NCBI RefSeq assembly: GCF_000276665.1
Contig: NW_004955518.1
Span: 1,213,048-1,277,047, forward strand
Direction of reading: 5' to 3'
Source of the DNA: Chinchilla lanigera
Taxonomy: Eukaryota > Chordata > Mammalia > Rodentia > Chinchillidae
Length of the DNA: 64,000 bases
The translations under genes were made by a program, and so were the position numbers. The notes under the pieces were generated by a model. It worked only from the letters and a program-made list of their open reading frames with translations, was not told the DNA's origin and searched no databases. Within the stretch, counting starts at the first letter, position 1. Each line of letters opens with the position of its first letter. This document shows positions 63,092-64,000 of the stretch, in pieces.

Positions 63092-63198
63092 GGGCTGGGG
63101 ATTTAGCTCAGCGGCACAGCACCTGCCTGACAAGCGCAAGGTCGTGAGTTCGATTCCCGGTACCGGAAACCGCCCCCCACCAAAAAAAAAAAAAAAAA
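63092..63198 (+). repeat. ID SINE, full length, young
   Basis: gggctggggatttagctcag, cggcacagcacctgcctgac and gttcgattcccggtaccgg, then a C-rich run and 18 A. Perfect 16 bp target-site duplication agaagaacataaagta (63076-63091 and 63199-63214). Confidence 0.96.
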
Positions 63199-63918
63199 AG
63201 AAGAACATAAAGTAAATTCTCCTTTGGACCAATTTTAACATTTTATTGCTTCTTCATTAATTGAGTTAAATAAAATCATTAGCACATGCTCATTTTCTAC
63301 TTATAAGACAGTCATGATTTCAATGTTATAGGTCCTTCAACAACTACTGGAAGACATGGTCCTCAAAGGCATTATCCATGCAATAGTCATATCTGAGACT
63401 TCAGGGCATGGCAGGGAGTGGTAAGTACCTGGTGAATTTTCAGCTGATGCATAGATACGAACATAAAATTTATATGTTGAGAATGATGGGGGAAGCAACC
63501 AAACTGCTAAGTTCTTTCTTCCTCTTTTGTGTGCTCAGGGAGATTTAGTCCCTGAGTTTAAGAATAGTTACTATGAACACAGAATTATGAACACAGAATG
63601 AGACTTAGGTGGATTACAGTACCTGTATTTATGGCTGGGTGTGTATAAGAACACCAGGAGGTCAGGTTCTGTGTTGGGATAGAAAGGTAGAAGAAAAGAA
63701 AAAAAAAAAGCAAGACTTTTTTTTAACACCTCCCCACTAAAGAAATAAGGGGAACATACCATGAAATGATGTGTCCATATAGATGTCACTGACTGTGGTT
63801 TTGATGATAGCTGAAAATTGCTCACACTGTACTGTCATGTAATGATCTAAGCAGACTGGAACCCTAAGCTGATCAAAGCGTTGCTGATGCACATCCAGAA
63901 AATGTCACTATGCACCCC

Positions 63919-64000
63919 TGACATAGTTTGAATGTCCTTCTTAAAACTTATGTTGAAATTTAATGGGCATTATAATAGTATTAAGAGGAGAGTCCCCTCC
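63919..64000 (+). mobile_element. 5' start of a MaLR-like LTR, cut by the window edge
   Basis: tgacatagtttgaatgtcc, aacttatgttgaaatttaat and agtattaagaggagagtcc match the start of MST/MaLR-type LTRs. Its 3' end lies beyond the window. Confidence 0.6.

Larger units (their letters stand above)
1..64000 (-). other. ENOX1: ENOX1 gene body, internal portion (partial at both ends)
   Basis: Four minus-strand exons with canonical AG/GT borders and compatible phases (1-1, 1-0, 0-1, 1-0) encode one continuous central segment of ENOX1. The family is described as a cell-surface, copper-dependent hydroquinone/NADH oxidase with protein disulfide-thiol interchange activity. The RRM-containing N-terminal half should be encoded beyond 64000, and the C-terminal third, with the HVH copper-binding region, before base 1. 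The paralogue ENOX2 is disfavoured because the acidic linker in the third exon here lacks the EEMTE motif I recall for ENOX2 and instead has ENCDSPTKKMRVDES. No promoter, CpG island or poly(A) site of the gene is in the window. Confidence 0.93.
59077..64000 (-). other. ENOX1: ENOX1 intron preceding the 58.9 kb exon (partial)
   Basis: At least 4.9 kb of intron with a MIR fragment, an L2 3' region, a full-length ID SINE and the 5' start of a MaLR-like LTR at the window edge. No upstream ENOX1 exon (RRM or arginine-rich region) was found here. Nothing was recognised in 59100-60120, 60210-62200 or 63220-63910. Confidence 0.8.

Noticed and set aside
1..64000. Bacterial-type systems: operons, CRISPR arrays, insertion sequences, toxin or defence genes
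   Set aside because: Spliced exons, SINEs/LINEs, low coding density and microsatellites show a mammalian intronic region. No evenly spaced repeat array or clustered genes are present.

Overview
This is 64 kb of mammalian, almost certainly rodent, nuclear DNA. It holds the middle of one large gene, ENOX1 (ecto-NOX disulfide-thiol exchanger 1), on the minus strand. I recognise four internal coding exons, in transcript order 58864-59076, 41758-41864, 37609-37726 and 13601-13785. Their reading phases join perfectly and together they encode about 207 consecutive residues of the central part of the protein. The promoter, first exons and RRM exons lie beyond base 64000, and the C-terminal exons lie before base 1. 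Everything else is intron.

The rodent assignment rests on the repeats. Several full-length ID SINEs (tRNA-derived, A and B boxes intact, 11-16 bp target-site duplications) sit beside B1 and ID-B1 dimers (B4). I found no B2 elements. That combination fits a non-muroid member of the mouse-related clade, such as a beaver- or kangaroo-rat-like animal; the species cannot be fixed by eye. Older layers are MIR, L2, L1M, MER5-type hAT fragments and MaLR-like LTRs.

Layout: 1-13.6 kb is intron with an antisense L1 fragment, an L1M 3' end and three MaLR-like LTRs; 13.6-13.8 kb is an exon; 13.8-37.6 kb is a 23.8 kb intron; 37.6-37.7 kb is an exon; 37.7-41.8 kb is a 4 kb intron; 41.8-41.9 kb is an exon; 41.9-58.9 kb is a 17 kb intron; 58.9-59.1 kb is an exon; the rest is intron.

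I see no operon, CRISPR array, phage, insertion sequence or other novel multi-gene system. The most unusual structures are two local rearrangements: a 165 bp patchwork in an LTR near 13.0 kb, built from three nearby intron segments, and a 250 bp hairpin-forming insert inside an ID element near 48.9 kb that resembles sequence 1.5 kb away plus an inverted copy of its end. Both look like template-switching repair or replication products. A separate 270 bp direct duplication sits at 20.4/21.4 kb.
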